From positions 36,877,270 through 36,941,269 of the forward strand of contig OZ022238.1 in the NCBI GenBank assembly GCA_963978895.1: a stretch of 64,000 nt of DNA, written 5' to 3'. The stretch comes from Erpobdella octoculata (taxonomy: Eukaryota > Annelida > Clitellata > Hirudinida > Erpobdellidae). The position numbers were made by a program, and so were the translations under genes. Position 1 is the first letter of the stretch. Every line of letters starts with the position of its first letter. Below the pieces are notes generated by a model, which made no database searches, had not been told where the DNA came from, and worked only from the letters and a program-made list of their open reading frames with translations. This document shows, piece by piece, positions 40,237 through 52,503 of the stretch.

Positions 40237-41665
40237 GATATATATATATATATATATGCAAGTATTGACTTTTAAATGAAAAACTAACCAAATTGATGAC
40301 AAAGGACACCTTGGCAAGAATGGCTGCCCTCCTGGCAATTGGTGTAGAATCTTCTTTTTCATTAAACTTATTTTCTTTAAAACCTTCGAACGTTGAAATT
40401 AACAAATCCTGTTCTTTGTAATATCGCCTGAAAGATTTACATGAAGCAGAGTAAAATAAATTAAACAAAAATTTGTATTGTTGCTATGAACAATTACAAA
40501 AAACAATATAATTTAGATTCAATGATATTTATTCAGGCCAGAAATGTAATAAAAAACCACCGCTTCTAAAAAAAACATTAACATAGAGCCAAGCCAAGTG
40601 AGCCTATCTCACCTGGATTACACTGTCTATGATGGAAATACCTGGATTGTACTAGGTAACATTGTTCTGAATCATCAACTTTATACCAAATGATTCAAGA
40701 ACATATAAATGAACAGTCTCATTCAAATTAAGTTGAAACTACTTAGTCCTCACATTATCCCTGTTCCACCATTCCAAACCCTTGTTCTATGAAACACCAT
40801 TAAGTGAGAGTAGTTCACCATGTACATTGTGAAACTTTCTCATTATTTAGAATTTTTTATTTAAAAACAATTGTAAATTCTTACTACATTGTCAAACATG
40901 TATAGACATCTGATCCTCATTAGAATGCAATTAATTAAAAATGCAACAAATTAGTTCCAGTTAATATAATCACCTAATGCTCTTTGAAAGCTTTTTGTCT
41001 TCTACTCGTTTTCCTCTTCTACCAGAGGTAAATTTCTCAATGGACATCTGCCAGTTTTCATCTACTGCCAAAAGAATTGCAACAGATTTCGTTATCATTT
41101 AATTAATCTTCCCTAGTAATTGTAATAGATTTTGTTATCATTTAATCATTCTCTCTTACTAATTGTAATAGATTACTCTATCATGTATTCAATCTCCTAT
41201 CATCCAAGTACAGATCAATAAACAGCATAAACATATCACAAATATTGTTATTTTCTAAAAACAAAAGTATTGCTTAAAACAATGAAGCATGGAGTGGAGC
41301 GAAAGACTAAGAGCTTCAGAGAGAAATTAGGTAATCTGCAGGGAATTGTGGGGGGGGGCTCTGGCAAGTACATAAGATTCAATGCACAAAGACCTTAAGC
41401 TTAGACTGAAAAAATGAATAACATCATAACATCATCAGTCACATATAAAACTACACATGTTTAATCCAGTTATTAAAAAGGCATCTTAATTGAATACTTT
41501 TATCAACCTGTGTTTTCTTCAAGAAGAACGGATTGCATGGGAACAACTTCTACTACTTTTATGGAATGAGTTTCTAAACTTCTTTTGTGCAACATTTGAA
41601 AAGATCTGGAATTACTTGGACTGGCCTGTAGAGCAAAAAAATAAAGCTGAAATGTCACAGAAGTC

Positions 41666-42124
41666 ATGTTGATATCTGAAGAATGCTTCAACAACATCAA
41701 TGTAAAGAACTGCTTGGGCACTGTACTAGCAATCAATGGAGTGAAGAAATATTACTACATGTACCACATAAGTTCATTCAAGCCATTTCCTTCTTTTCAT
41801 AAGAAAGACGGCGATTCCAACAGCGAAAGCGAAGTTGAGAACAAAGAAAGCACGGATGCTGCTTCTGAAGAACTTAAAATTGGGATGTCACAAAGTTCAG
41901 GATCACTCAAGCGTAGAAATAACTGCAGAAAGAAGGAAACAGATGAAAGCTGCAACAATGATGAACAAAACAAGGAAAACAAAAAATTTGTAGATGCTGA
42001 CAAGCTGTTTGAGTTTGATCTTCTAAGAGGATTGGACAGCTGGCTTGAGAAATTGTGCCAAGGAAAGTTAAAGAAGTTCAAGATCAGTCAGTGGCCCCGT
42101 GATATGACATCCCAATTTCCTTGA
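41666..42124 (+). pseudogene. duplicated 3' end of DNAJC16, with an ATG supplied by the junction
   Basis: The second copy of the last DNAJC16-like exon starts at 41682. Sequence just left of the join supplies an in-frame ATG (41666), giving an open frame of 152 codons: MLISE followed by the DNAJC16 C-terminal tail from CFNNINVKN to the normal stop. There is no J domain, thioredoxin fold or membrane helix. No promoter is evident, so this is probably a non-functional by-product of the duplication; translation is possible but unsupported. Confidence 0.75.
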
Positions 42125-45100
42125 TTTTTCTTCTTGCAACCTTGCTGTACTTTCGACAAAATTTTCTAGTCAACACAACGGTTTTGTGGGAGGTGCAATT
42201 TTTTATTTATTCAATCGTGAATCTCGTATTTTTTAATTTCTCTTTTTTCGATAAACATTTGGTTTTGTCGTGTGCAGTGCAAACGAAGCTCAACTTATGT
42301 CATCATATTATAAATAATTATTTATGGAAAAAGTGGTTACGATACATTGATTCATATAATTTAGTTGTAACGTCATCGAATCCTAAAGAAGAGCACAACA
42401 ATACAATAAAAAATGTCATCACAACAACAATTCAAAAAAATAATTAACACAGACCTTTAAAATCGATCGTCTTAAAAACGTTTCTTTTAAACAAAATAAA
42501 AAGAAACGACAATTGTGCTTTTTGATGACCATGCTGAGAAACAAATAAACAGTTTCTGTGAGATAAATTAAACATTTCAATAAAAACACTGGAAACAAGA
42601 TGGGGGAACTATTAGGAGGAGAAACAACTTACTGAGTACCACAACCTCAAACTGTGTTGTGCAGTATGTATCATCATAAATGTAGCATGATGAGGTGACA
42701 CTATAAAACCTAGCATTTTGAAGTCATGGCGAGCGTTCAAGTGACTTAGCTCAAATGCAATAAAAAACAATAAATTATACATAAATAAAATTACAACATA
42801 GACGGCATGTTTTCAAACAATTTTGTGCTCTGTAGTTGGATGATGCTCAACTTCATAATCGATGTGGACGAACGCCCTCTCGACTTCTTGAATTTTTTCC
42901 AGTTTCGTTTGAAGCGATTCTCCGATGTCGTGAGCTTCTTGCATGGTCATGCTGCCCGGCAGTACGATGTCGACTTCTACCAAGAAGTTGTTACCAAAGT
43001 GGAAAGCACGCAAGGTATCGATGAAGAGGATTTTTTCATGATGGTTTAACGACAGCCAGGTAAGTTTTTTCAGAAAATCTGGCTGAGCCGTGTGCCCCGT
43101 AAGCAATTTTATTTGTTCTGAAAATTAAAAAAAGTTCAATTTAGTTTTTCTCGTGTAAATTCTAATATCATAATTACATGGTTAATCTCTGCAGTTGCTA
43201 ACCTCTGCCTGTTTTGTACCAGCTGATTATGATGTATAAACTTATCAGAATAGCACCGATCGGATCTGCATACTTCCACAATCTGTAAGCTGAAATTCAG
43301 AAAATTTTCAGCATAAAAAAAAGTAGAATAGTATTATATAATATAAACTGAAAATGTTTTAACAACCACATATCTCTAGCAGTTAAAATACAAACAGAAA
43401 ATAAATAAATAGAAGCCAACCAATAAGACCACAAGCAAGTGCGGCAGAATTAGAAACGACATCATTTCTGTGATCCTGAGCCAGTGCCATGGAACCAGGA
43501 GTTGGATTTCTTCGACACACGAGGAACAAAACGAACTTTACCACTGCAATAATATTTTACATTAAAAATAATACAAAACTAAAAAACACAAAGTGATTAT
43601 ACTGTACGCAGTACAAGAACAATGCTTAATAGCTAACCGACTGTAGTACAGCATATTACGATGGAATCAATTTCAAAAATAGGTCCCTGAGATCCCTTGA
43701 GATGAACATATTGATACATCTCTTCAATAGTAACACAATAATTCGCTGATTTATTGTGCATCGTAGTATTCATCCAGTCATATTTGGCATATTCAATGAT
43801 GGTTTCGATGGACTGACGAATCATGGCAACAGATGCAAGTGCCATAATCACAGACAACACGATAATGGCCACAGGCTCAAGTTTCGTTCTACCTATTAAA
43901 CATTGGATTTTCAATTAAAAAAAATCATAAAACATATTTTTATTGATATTAATACATATCAATTTTTACATATCGTAATAATTGGTAATTAATTAATTAA
44001 CACATATAATAATTTTTAATTATCTAATTAATAGATATCAACTACCTTGGGGATATAGATAAGGATACATAAAAATTACTTTTGGGATATAGATAAGGAT
44101 ACATATCAATTACCTTGGGGATACAGATAAGGATCTCTTTTCTTTATAGCTCTGCTACTCCACCACATAAGAGCACCTGAAGCCAGATCAACTATACTGT
44201 CTATTACTGAGGTTATCACTGCAAGAGATCCTGAAAGAACAGCTGCTACAGTCTTTCCAATGAGTAACAACTGTAGGTTAACAAATTTTTTAACACAATT
44301 ATACTCTTTATTGTACACAATTATACCCTTTCTTATACACAATTATACTCTTTATTATACACAATTATGCCCTTTCTTGTAAACAATTATACTCATTATT
44401 ATATATAACTAGCGGGGTACCCGCATTGCCCGGGGTTTTCAGAAGTTTTTCTCTCGCTCCCGTTTCCTTGCCTGCTTGCTCTCCTGCTCCCGGTCACTTT
44501 CCTGTTCCCGCTTGCTTTCCCGCTCTCACTTGCTCACCTGTTCCCAGTCGCTTTCCCTTTCCCACTTGCTCTTTGGCTCCTGCTCCACTCATTTTGTTAC
44601 CGATTTTAATTTTTTCAGAAAAACCTTCTATTGGCTTTCAAGATTGTGTGAAAATTTCATTACGATCGGTTGAATGGTGAAGCAATGCATAAAGGACATA
44701 CAGACATAATGGAGTTCATATTTTAAATTTATTTTTTATAAAATTTCTAAAGAACTTAATACTAAATGTTACATGTAAAAAAATTATTTATAAACTATGT
44801 TATAAGTGAAATTCCTTCTTATTTTTAACAACTTTCCTTGTTAATCCCCTCTTACATAACACACACTTGAATGAAGTTATCCTTTCAAGTTAAAAACAAA
44901 AACTAAATATTCAGTGCAAGATATCTCGTAAAACAAAACTCTTAACTGTTTATTGTTACATACATTTTTATCCTTATGAACTATATTATGTAAGCAGAGT
45001 TATATGAACTATATTATGCAAGCAGAGTTATTTGATAGAAGACAAAAACAGATGATCGGTCAAATAAGCACCGCTTGCATAACATCTGTTTGCGTGTCAA

Positions 45101-47050
45101 TAACCATCTTGCTCATTCATTACAGATGTTATGTAAGCGAGGTTATTTTACCGATTAATGTGTAGGATCATCTTTGTTTGTGTGTCTAAAAGCCCTACAC
45201 ACTTTACTTTTTGAATGGTGTATTTGTACGCATACAACACACACTCTGCAAAGGAAAGGTCATAAACAAGAATGTGGCTCTATCAATCAGAAAATGTAAA
45301 TATGTAAAATGTATTTTCAATAAAATATATAATACATTTACCATTCAAATTGTGTTTATTTATAAAGCCACGTCTCTTTTCAACCTCTCCTCAGGCCTTC
45401 AGAGATGTGCGTTATTTGCGAAAAATAAGGCATACGAATATATAATTGGCAAACATACGAAACAGCCTAATGACAGTAATTAATTATACTCTCTTTTATA
45501 TACAAATATACTCTTTATTATACACAATTATACTCTTTAATACACATAATTATATTCTTTATTATACACAATTATACTCTTTCTTATATACAATTACATT
45601 TTCTAGATATATATATATATATATATGCAAGTATTGACTTTTAAATGAAAAACTAACCAAATTGATGACAAAGGACACCTTGGCAAGAATGGCTGCCCTC
45701 CTGGCAATTGGTGTAGAATCTTCTTTTTCATTAAACTTATTTTCTTTAAAACCTTCGAACGTTGAAATTAACAAATCCTGTTCTTTGTAATATCGCCTGA
45801 AAGATTTACATGAAGCAGAGTAAAATAAATTAAACAAAAATTTGTATTGTTGCTATGAACAATTACAAAAAACAATATAATTTAGATTCAATGATATTTA
45901 TTCAGGCCAGAAATGTAATAAAAAACCACCGCTTCTAAAAAAAACATTAACATAGAGCCAAGCCAAGTGAGCCTATCTCACCTGGATTACACTGTCTATG
46001 ATGGAAATACCTGGATTGTACTAGGTAACATTGTTCTGAATCATCAACTTTATACCAAATGATTCAAGAACATATAAATGAACAGTCTCATTCAAATTAA
46101 GTTGAAACTACTTAGTCCTCACATTATCCCTGTTCCACCATTCCAAACCCTTGTTCTATGAAACACCATTAAGTGAGAGTAGTTCACCATGTACATTGTG
46201 AAACTTTCTCATTATTTAGAATTTTTTATTTAAAAACAATTGTAAATTCTTACTACATTGTCAAACATGTATAGACATCTGATCCTCATTAGAATGCAAT
46301 TAATTAAAAATGCAACAAATTAGTTCCAGTTAATATAATCACCTAATGCTCTTTGAAAGCTTTTTGTCTTCTACTCGTTTTCCTCTTCTACCAGAGGTAA
46401 ATTTCTCAATGGACATCTGCCAGTTTTCATCTACTGCCAAAAGAATTGCAACAGATTTCGTTATCATTTAATTAATCTTCCCTAGTAATTGTAATAGATT
46501 TTGTTATCATTTAATCATTCTCTCTTACTAATTGTAATAGATTACTCTATCATGTATTCAATCTCCTATCATCCAAGTACAGATCAATAAACAGCATAAA
46601 CATATCACAAATATTGTTATTTTCTAAAAACAAAAGTATTGCTTAAAACAATGAAGCATGGAGTGGAGCGAAAGACTAAGAGCTTCAGAGAGAAATTAGG
46701 TAATCTGCAGGGAATTGTGGGGGGGGGCTCTGGCAAGTACATAAGATTCAATGCACAAAGACCTTAAGCTTAGACTGAAAAAATGAATAACATCATAACA
46801 TCATCAGTCACATATAAAACTACACATGTTTAATCCAGTTATTAAAAAGGCATCTTAATTGAATACTTTTATCAACCTGTGTTTTCTTCAAGAAGAACGG
46901 ATTGCATGGGAACAACTTCTACTACTTTTATGGAATGAGTTTCTAAACTTCTTTTGTGCAACATTTGAAAAGATCTGGAATTACTTGGACTGGCCTGTAG
47001 AGCAAAAAAATAAAGCTGAAATGTCACAGAAGTCATGTTGATATCTGAAG
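41682..47050. repeat. tandem duplication, copy 2 (5,369 bp)
   Basis: Direct repeat of 36313-41681. Its right edge (CTGAAGAGTGCTTGATGAAC) continues into unique sequence leading to efflux exon 1, so copy 2 provides the intact efflux gene. Confidence 0.95.
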
Positions 47051-49035
47051 AGTGCTTGATGAACTTTATGAAGTGAAGAAGCAAGTAACATTCAACATTA
47101 TTAAACAAAAAATTAGCCTTGTCTTAAAATTAGCAAATAAAATTTTTTATTATATTCTTTGACAATGCAATTAAAAATTCTGATATGCAAGCACAACATT
47201 CAACTCATATTTTTTGGATTTTCCTTATATCTACTGCTATTTTATTAAACCTACTATACAAATATGATTTAATGATAACTTTTTTTAAAACATTACATTA
47301 CAAACATTCATAGCAACATTCATGTAAAATGGTTGAAGCAAGCTATGAATAGCCATATAGTCGATTCATCAGACTAGCATTGAATGTAAAAAGAATAAAA
47401 AACAAATACTATGTACAATATATATATACATGTACATTCTATTGATTTCTTTAATATACACTGACTTAAACAAAATAATAAAAATGCAAATTTCTAAGAC
47501 TATTAACTCAAACACAAAATAAACATAAATAAGACCCAGAAATAACACTAATTGGACAATGTAAATTTGGACATTTTGCAACTTTTGCATTTTTTTTTGT
47601 AATTTTCACAAAAACAAAAATTAGTACAACAAATGACACAATATCGATAATAATGCAATTCAGAAATTATAATAGAATCTCAAACTAGAAATTCAAATCA
47701 TTAGCTACCATAGAATCTATTGACAGTGTGATGAAAAATTTCTTTAAAGTCAAAACTGAAAAGTTGACATTATTATGGGATCTATGCTAAAAAGCTGTTT
47801 ACGCCAATAAAGTTTAATGTCTTGCAGCAATTAATTTGCTCCTCCAAGTCTTCCCCCAAAAGAAAATGGTAGGGGTGGCTAGAGAAAGGTTGGTAGAGCA
47901 ACCGTTTGTATTTTTGGAATATTTGGCCACGAGGCTGGCATATTATAGTGAGTAAGAAAATTTATTCGTTTAAGCTATTTTCAGCATTTTCGGTATCACG
48001 CTATCAAAACCCATTGTGCTATTAACAGTGAAAGTGCTGCTTTCAGAAACACACTTTCAGTAGAGTAGCACTAATGAACTAATCAAACTTATGTCAATGG
48101 AACCGACCATTAACTATTTTCAGTAATCTCTTAGTATAGCAGCCTGGGTCAATTTCGATATGAAACCCGGTTTTAAAAACATGTTGATAAAATAAGAACA
48201 GAACATTATTAGAACATATGAGAAAGAACATTTTCACTGAAAAACTCTTTAAAAAGTGACTTTAAGCAGAAATACTTAAATACCTGTCAATAAGTGGAAT
48301 AATACAATTTCAAGACATGAAAAGTTTAAAGTAAAATGATATAACAGTTTAACAAATAAACTAGTTTAAAATTTTAAAAAAGTTGTTAATTCACTTGAAA
48401 TTTTAAAAACAATCAGAGCATTAAGCAGAAACTTATCTACGATATGAATTTTATTTAATAATTCAATAGCCAAAAATTTAAAATTAAAATAAATTAGTTT
48501 TTCTTCTTTAATTTGTGATAAGGCATATTGGCAAAACCGCCGCCTTTGAAGAAACTGTTATGTCAAATAGACATGGAGCGGCTTACGGAAATCATACAAC
48601 AATTATCCAAAATGAATTTATATTATTTTAATTTTTAACTTAACAATCTTAATTTCTCCTTAATTTTACCAATTTTTTTTATTTCAACTTTTCACTTCTA
48701 TCGCCATTTATAAATAGATCTTCACCTGGAACTATTTAGCCCCAGGAAAATTTTTTAAATGTTCTAAAGCGCTATGATTGTTGTTTTTAATTATTTATTT
48801 CTGTTCTAATTAGTCTTTTCTTATGTTTTTAATGTCATTTACATTAAAATAACAGCCAATTTCCCATCGAATTGGCCCAGGCAGCTATACTAGGAGATTA
48901 CCCAGATTTTAATTCAATGAAAGAATGTTAATAAAATAAACTTACAGAGTTGTCTTTTGGTGCAGAAAGATTGAGATCAGATTTGCTTTTAAGCTTTGTG
49001 AGATCCACATCATTTGAGGAATTTGATGGATTCAT
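42813..49035 (-). CDS. Mn-type cation diffusion facilitator (MTP-like), 9 exons, 454 aa
   Basis: Exons in transcript order: 49035-48946, 46994-46877, 46433-46343, 45796-45658, 44270-44114, 43892-43638, 43543-43421, 43289-43203, 43117-42813. All sites are GT-AG and phases agree, from ATG 49035 to TGA 42813. The protein has a hydrophilic N-terminus ([23 protein letters not shown]), six predicted membrane segments and a C-terminal cytosolic domain ([47 protein letters not shown]). DSIVD (170-174) in TM2 and DHRND (307-311) in TM5 give the DxxxD/DxxxD pattern of manganese CDFs rather than the H/DxxxD of zinc SLC30 proteins. Expected role: proton-coupled export or organelle loading of Mn2+; the compartment is unknown. 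It converges on the DNAJC16-like gene. Exons 2-9 are also present once more downstream. Family assignment is strong; the metal is inferred. Confidence 0.88.
44408..44710 (+). repeat. interspersed repeat A, duplicated copy 4
   Basis: Second instance of 39039-39341, carried by the tandem duplication rather than by a new insertion. Confidence 0.85.
47051..48945. other. efflux-gene intron 1, unique part
   Basis: 1.9 kb between the end of the duplication and exon 1. AT-rich; no element ends or open frames of note. This unduplicated DNA confirms that exon 1 exists only once. Confidence 0.6.
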
Positions 49036-50286
49036 TTTTCAAAATATTCACAACCACAGCAGATGATAATAGCAACTAGATGACTAGATAGAGCACATTC
49101 ATTCATTTAACTAGAAGAATAGGGTGTGATAAAATTTTGAAAATAAGTTACAAGATCTTACAAAATCAAATGAATAATTTCCAATTCAAAGGCAGTGTAG
49201 TAACATTGACTACAATAAATTAATTAACTAATCAACTGCCAAGTTAAAAAGGCAGTTTTCAAAAATAAATAAATAATTATAATTACTTTTTTCAGTTTTC
49301 TCCACAATTATTATTATTATTACAATGCCGATGTATTGCACAAAAATTACTAAATCAAATAAAGCGCATTTCAACAACAAATAATTTTCATTAGATTACT
49401 TCTATATTTTCAAAAACATGCATACTGTAGATAATTTCTAGTTTATATATCAATGAATCCGTGCACTTGCGAGCACTTTCCATCAGACGCTTTCACAAAA
49501 AGTGTACGAAAACAAAACCTATGAACATTGTACACTGCATGTCACGTGAAAATGTGTTTTTTAACGTATTTGAAACTTGGTACAAAAATAAACTATTTAT
49601 AAAAGATAAGTTATATACTAAAAAATCAATTGTGGCAAAATGAGAATAAGTTTTTTTTTCTTTTCTTGATTTGTTATATGTTTTTGTTGATTTATCAATT
49701 GTTTGTCTCACGTATAGAAAATGTCTATATTTCCCCACTATAATGCATCTTTTATAATAAAACCCACACTTTTTCTGAAGATTTAAATTTGCATATGGGG
49801 CTGGTGGTCAGCTGTTCGAATCCTCCTGAAGTATGGACACCCCGCAGGAATTTTTGCAGGGGGCAAGCTTCTTATTTTTTTCTTCTCTTCGCCTTTTCTC
49901 TCATATTCTTTTTCTTGATTCTTCTTTTTTCTTCCCAAAATTGTGTAGAGTCCCAATTGATCTCCAAGAAAATTATTGAAATTTTTTGTTTAAAATTGAG
50001 TATATAGAGTACAATTTTTAGTTAACTTTATTTTATTTTACATCACAATAAAAATTCTAAAATGTTTTAAAAACACACTAAAAATTACAGAAATGCTATA
50101 GTTGGAGGTTTGAGAGGTTTATATCTCCCACACAGCCAAACTGTCATTGTTGGCTTTGCAGAAAAAGTTAGAAAAAATTGTATGAAAATGAGAGGAGACA
50201 ATCAAACAATAGTCATTCATCGGTAAAAGACCACATTAATGTTTCTGGGAGGCCCATTTATACAACAGCCCCAGCACTGCCTTATA
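49036..50286. other. region upstream of the efflux gene, no gene seen
   Basis: Presumably includes the efflux promoter and 5' UTR, but no core element is clear. About 49795-49875 is GC-richer (GTTCGAATCCTCC, CACCCCGCAGG). Open frames at 49461-49738 on both strands have no recognisable features. Confidence 0.45.
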
Positions 50287-50642
50287 CATTGGCGGATCCA
50301 GGGGGCGGTGGGGGAAGTCGCCCCCCAACTTTGCAATAAAATTATATTGAAAGTTATTAATAAGTAATACTAAAGCAATCAATTTTAAATTTTAATCAAC
50401 AACCTCAAGAAAAGTTTTATAAAGTGCCATTTAAAAGCAATTGGCCATGCAAAAATCATGTTTACAAATGAACTATTATTAACGTGGACACGTAATTTTA
50501 TTAATTAATCTTTTATGCAATAGTAATAAATTTGAATCTAACAAAAAGTGTTATAATAGATATTTCAGCTTGTGATAACAATCTATAAATTGGTTTTTAT
50601 GAAAATTCTCACCCCCACTTAAACTTCCTGGATCCGCCGGTG
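50287..50642. mobile_element. hAT-like MITE with GGCGGATCCAGG ends
   Basis: Left end CATTGGCGGATCCAGGGGG, right end CTGGATCCGCCGGTG, i.e. inverted CAxxGGCGGATCCAGG termini. 356 bp, no coding capacity. The flanking 8-mers GCCTTATA and CCTGTATA agree at 5 of 8 positions, a possible decayed target duplication. Confidence 0.65.
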
Positions 50643-50791
50643 CCTGTATATGAGCTTATTAACTAATACAAGCTGAAATAAATATTATACTTAGAATAAA
50701 CCATTTAACCAGTGGGTAGATCGTAGATTAGTGATTCTGGATAATTTTCACGCGTCATAGAGTTTAGAGAAACGCAAACGGAGTTAAAAGC

Positions 50792-51238
50792 CAGAGGCGT
50801 AACTAGGGTATGGCAGGCATGGCACGTGCCCTGGGCGCCACCTGAAGAGGGGCGCAAAAAAGCGCCTAACGTGTAAATACGCAAATGAAAATTTAAAAAA
50901 ATATTTTTATAGATATAAATATGTTTATCAATAAAGAAGAAGTAATGATGGTAACTTTTTTCTGAACCATCGATGTGCTTTATGTTTTCTTCTCTCGCTC
51001 AATCCAGCGTTGAGAAATGCTCATAGCTGTTGTACCTGTGGCTTTGAAGTCTGACTCCGATACCAGGTGGAGCGCAAAAACGGAATCAGTAAAACCTGTT
51101 AACAAATAGCTCGAGCAAATAGTGGACGTTTTCCATAACATAACGGACGATGAAAGCGCGACTAGTGTCTAAAAAATGTAATCAATCAGTCCAGGGAGAC
51201 AAGCTTTCTCTTGTCCCCCTGCGGGCGCCCATGTCCTG
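50792..51238. mobile_element. probable hAT-like MITE, right end uncertain
   Basis: The left end CAGAGGCGTAACTAGGG is followed by GCCCTGGGCGCC; near the right, GCGGGCGCCCATGTCCTG is partly complementary. No clean TSD was found, so boundaries are approximate. Confidence 0.4.
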
Positions 51239-51370
51239 AAGTAGACCTCTTAGCTGCCGCCATTTAGCCGCATCCGCCGAAAATTTCAATTACGTCGAAA
51301 TATTTTCGGCTAGCCATAAAGTGTGATTAGATTTAGATGCAGCCGCCAAATAAATTTAGATTAACAATTT

Positions 51371-51504
51371 TTTGAAAAAAAAAAACGGTTTTCTTTTCCA
51401 TTTTTGTCGTAATAAGTCAGATTATAGTTACCATGCAGCGACCAACATCAGCAACATTTGTTCCAGGGAAATGCATGTTTTCAACAACAGGACTGGTTAC
51501 TAAC
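51371..51504 (+). repeat. direct repeat flanking the MULE relic, left
   Basis: 134 bp from TTTGAAAA...CGGTTTTC to GGACTGGTTACTAAC. Matches 52504-52634 with only a few substitutions and short length differences in homopolymers. Confidence 0.92.
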
Positions 51505-51510
51505 GAATGT

Positions 51511-51633
51511 AGGACATTCCCCCCCCCGGACGTTTCCCCCCCCCCCCCCGGACATTCCCCCCCCCCGACAGACCCTAGGACATTTCCCCCCCCGGACATT
51601 TCCCCCCCAAAGTAGGACATTTCCCCCCCTCTG
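51511..51633 (+). repeat. iterated GGACATTTCCCCCCC block, left arm
   Basis: Six or so units of GGACATTTCCCCCC with variable C-run lengths. Reverse complement of the right-hand block at 52403-52502. G-rich strand runs could form quadruplexes. Confidence 0.9.
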
Positions 51634-51866
51634 TGGTAATGTAGTAGTAGTAGTATGAATTTGTGGTTTTGCAAGAGTGTTTTCTTGCATGCCATAAATA
51701 TGTGCGTGCGTGAATTGTGTATATTGTTAAAACGAATAATGTGTCATAGACCCTCTAGGACATCTTCCAATGTTTTTATGTTTTTTCGACGTGCATCCGT
51801 TAACGAAAAAAGAGCCGATTGAAGCACTTTCGTCGATCGCTTTACTCTCTTGGCTGGTGGTTCTCC

Positions 51867-52262
51867 TCAAGCCTCCCTTAGGATTGAGGTTGACGCCATT
51901 GCTTCGTCCTTCTGAAGCGCTTCTATGAGCGTCCACAACGAGCGGTGACGATGACCAACAAGGCTAGAAAACCCACAGTTCCAGGACTCGCATATATTGT
52001 TGGTTCGATCACCCCCTGTTAAATTTGCTTCATGAACGTTCCAAAGCGGTGGCGGGAACAATGGTGGTATTTTTCTGATAAGGTACCGCATCCCACTTTC
52101 TATTTCATTGACCGGCAGGTAAGCCAGGGCATCCAACATTCCGCAGAAATGTTTAACTTGGATGTTCTCTTTATAGGCTTTTGTCAGCCCCAATACCTGC
52201 ACCTTCCGCCATGGGCTCTGCGTTAGATGGTAGAAGATAAGAACAGAAAAATGACTCGGCAA
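51867..52262 (-). pseudogene. MULE-type transposase C-terminal relic
   Basis: Minus-strand frame containing VLGLTKAYKENIQVKHFCGM, LDALAYLPVNEIESGMRYL, LWNVHEANLTGGDRTNNICE and SWNCGFSSLVGHRHRSLWTL. RTNN.(C)E.WN..F..LVG..H.S.WT is the conserved end of an invertebrate MULE-like transposase group. The upstream catalytic part is absent, and the frame breaks after the WTLIEALQKDEA segment (continuing in another frame towards 51730). It lies between inverted G/C-rich blocks, which I take as the element's terminal repeats. Inactive. Confidence 0.75.
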
Positions 52263-52402
52263 GTCCGACTATACTGCCTCGATTTATATTATCTATACTA
52301 TTATGCAATGAACTATTTAGGTGATAAACAAATGGATTTTCTTCAAAAAACGTTGGCAAGTCCAACTATACTGCCCCACTATAAAAGTATATTCTTTCTC
52401 CA

Positions 52403-52502
52403 GGCGGGGGGAAATGTCCTACCCCGGGGGGGGGGGAAACGTCCGGGGGGGGGGGAAATGTCCGGGGGGGGGGGGGGAAATGTCCGGGGGGAGGAAATGT
52501 CC
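52403..52502 (-). repeat. iterated GGACATTTCCCCCCC block, right arm
   Basis: Five units reading GGGGGGAAATGTCC on the plus strand, inverted relative to the left block, ending GGAAATGTCCG just before the right-hand direct repeat. Confidence 0.9.
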
Positions 52503-52503
52503 G

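Larger units (their letters stand above)
37444..41625 (-). pseudogene. second copy of the Mn-type efflux gene, exons 2-9 only
   Basis: Duplicate of efflux exons at 37444-37748, 37834-37920, 38052-38174, 38269-38523, 38745-38901, 40289-40427, 40974-41064 and 41508-41625 (exon 9 to exon 2). Coding sequence and splice sites are unchanged, but exon 1 with the start codon and the promoter lie beyond the duplicated segment. If the duplication is real, this copy lacks its own start and would be silent unless reached by read-through or skipping from the upstream promoter. If it is an assembly artefact, this copy does not exist. No lesion has accumulated, so it is either very young or artefactual. Confidence 0.8.
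36313..41681. repeat. tandem duplication, copy 1 (5,369 bp)
   Basis: The segment is followed directly by a second copy at 41682-47050 at a constant offset of 5,369 bp. Every block I compared by eye (last exon of the DNAJC16-like gene, efflux exons 2-9, repeat A, minisatellites) is identical without offset change. The join reads CTGAAGAATGCTTC; the original ends are CTGAAGAGTGCTTG and AAAAAATGCTTC, leaving about 1 bp of exact junction overlap. Copy 1 holds the 3' end of the DNAJC16 coding region and exons 2-9 of the minus-strand efflux gene. Confidence 0.95.

Noticed and set aside
36313..47050. Reading the two copies as LTRs of a retroelement
   Set aside because: The copies abut with nothing between them and contain host exons; there is neither LTR-type terminus nor internal pol region.
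49795..49830. GTTCGAATCC resembling a tRNA B box
   Set aside because: No A box at a suitable distance and no cloverleaf could be drawn.
51417..51695. Gly-rich and Pro-rich frames at 51.4-51.7 kb and 52.2-52.5 kb
   Set aside because: Translations of the iterated G/C-rich terminal arrays of the MULE relic; open in several frames.
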